Positions 63,660 to 64,000 of a stretch of DNA of 64,000 nucleotides are shown piece after piece. Each line of letters begins with the position of its first letter. Within the stretch, counting starts at the first letter, position 1. Position numbers and translations under genes: made by a program. Source of the stretch: Doryteuthis pealeii (Eukaryota > Mollusca > Cephalopoda > Myopsida > Loliginidae); NCBI GenBank assembly GCA_023376005.1, contig CM042141.1, positions 96,943,327 through 97,007,326 of the forward strand, read 5' to 3'. The notes beneath the pieces were generated by a model. The model ran no database searches and was not told the origin of the DNA. It worked only from the letters and a program-made list of their open reading frames with translations.

Positions 63660-64000
63660 AAGACATATGCAGAAGAGACAAGTTAAAGATCAAATTTTAT
63701 CTACATTCAACATCTATTTGATAAGATGTGTATAAAAAAAAAAAATAAGGAAAACATTAAAACAAAAAAAAAACATGAAGCACTCCAAAAACTAAGCATA
63801 GCTTAGATCTAACACACTTTGGACACACAGTGAGGATCTAGCTCACTGGTCAGTAATAACTGGTCTGCAAGACTAGCTGGCTAATAATTACACCATAATG
63901 AGGAGATGCCGCAACATTTTAGAGCAGTGAGCCAAACATTGCATATAAAAGCATTCTAGACATGTGCCAGTTTCTTATCATAGCATTTAATCATCACTGG
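63660..64000. other. unassigned sequence at window edge
   Basis: GACAAGTTAAAGATCAAATTTTA and GATAAGATGTGTATAAAAA resemble 20375-20435, next to another SINE-A, so this is probably a dispersed repeat. Otherwise nothing recognised. Confidence 0.4.

Noticed and set aside
62396..64000. Arrestin start-codon exon
   Set aside because: No ATG-containing short exon with a GTAAGT-type donor could be distinguished from background.

Overview
The window is AT-rich, intron-dense animal DNA. It holds almost no coding sequence, but is packed with tRNA-derived SINEs, decayed LINEs, Tc1/mariner remnants, MITEs, long (TA)n, (GA)n and (CT)n microsatellites and several tandem arrays. No bacterial, phage or CRISPR-like organisation was seen. 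The repeat style and very large introns suggest a lophotrochozoan, most plausibly a mollusc such as a cephalopod. That placement is an inference, because no species-diagnostic gene is complete here.

The only host gene I can support is an arrestin on the minus strand. Two tiny exons are visible, both with good splice signals: 62365-62395 (31 bp, VFKKSSPNGQ) and 31261-31321 (61 bp, YLGKRDFIDHLSHIDPV). They join in frame across a 31,043-bp intron. The start-codon exon must lie beyond position 64000, and the following exons beyond position 1. Nearly everything else is therefore intron: 1-31260 is downstream intron, 31322-62364 is the intron between the two exons, and 62396-64000 is upstream intron.

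Layout. 1-10 kb: a (GA)n tract, SINEs, LINE fragments (3.5 and 5.9 kb) and mariner pieces. 10-20 kb: copies of a dispersed repeat called Rep-C here, and long snap-back palindromes (12.9 and 15.7 kb). 20-31 kb: three Tc1/mariner remnants or related elements, a palindrome at 23.9 kb and a LINE interrupted by a short element with target-site duplication. 31-43 kb: the arrestin exon, a TTAA MITE, a scrambled inverted duplication (33.4-34.8 kb), a LINE reverse-transcriptase relic and an 11-copy 50-bp array. 43.1-45.2 kb: a 16-copy, 126-bp satellite grown from the inside of a mariner-like element. 46-50 kb: a CT-rich minisatellite, a near-perfect hammerhead ribozyme (47513-47566) and a 31-bp array. 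50-64 kb: a long-TIR MITE, a GA-rich minisatellite, a second hammerhead-like motif, a GC/CpG-rich islet (60.85-61.22 kb), the arrestin 31-bp exon and a small telomeric-repeat insertion flanked by a 16-bp duplication.

The most interesting signal is the set of hammerhead-like motifs. One is structurally complete, one is plausible, and about ten are decayed, several inside large inverted repeats. This is what Penelope-like or retrozyme-type retroelements would leave behind. Family names used below (SINE-A, SINE-B, Rep-C, MITE-D, MITE-E, MITE-F) are local labels only.
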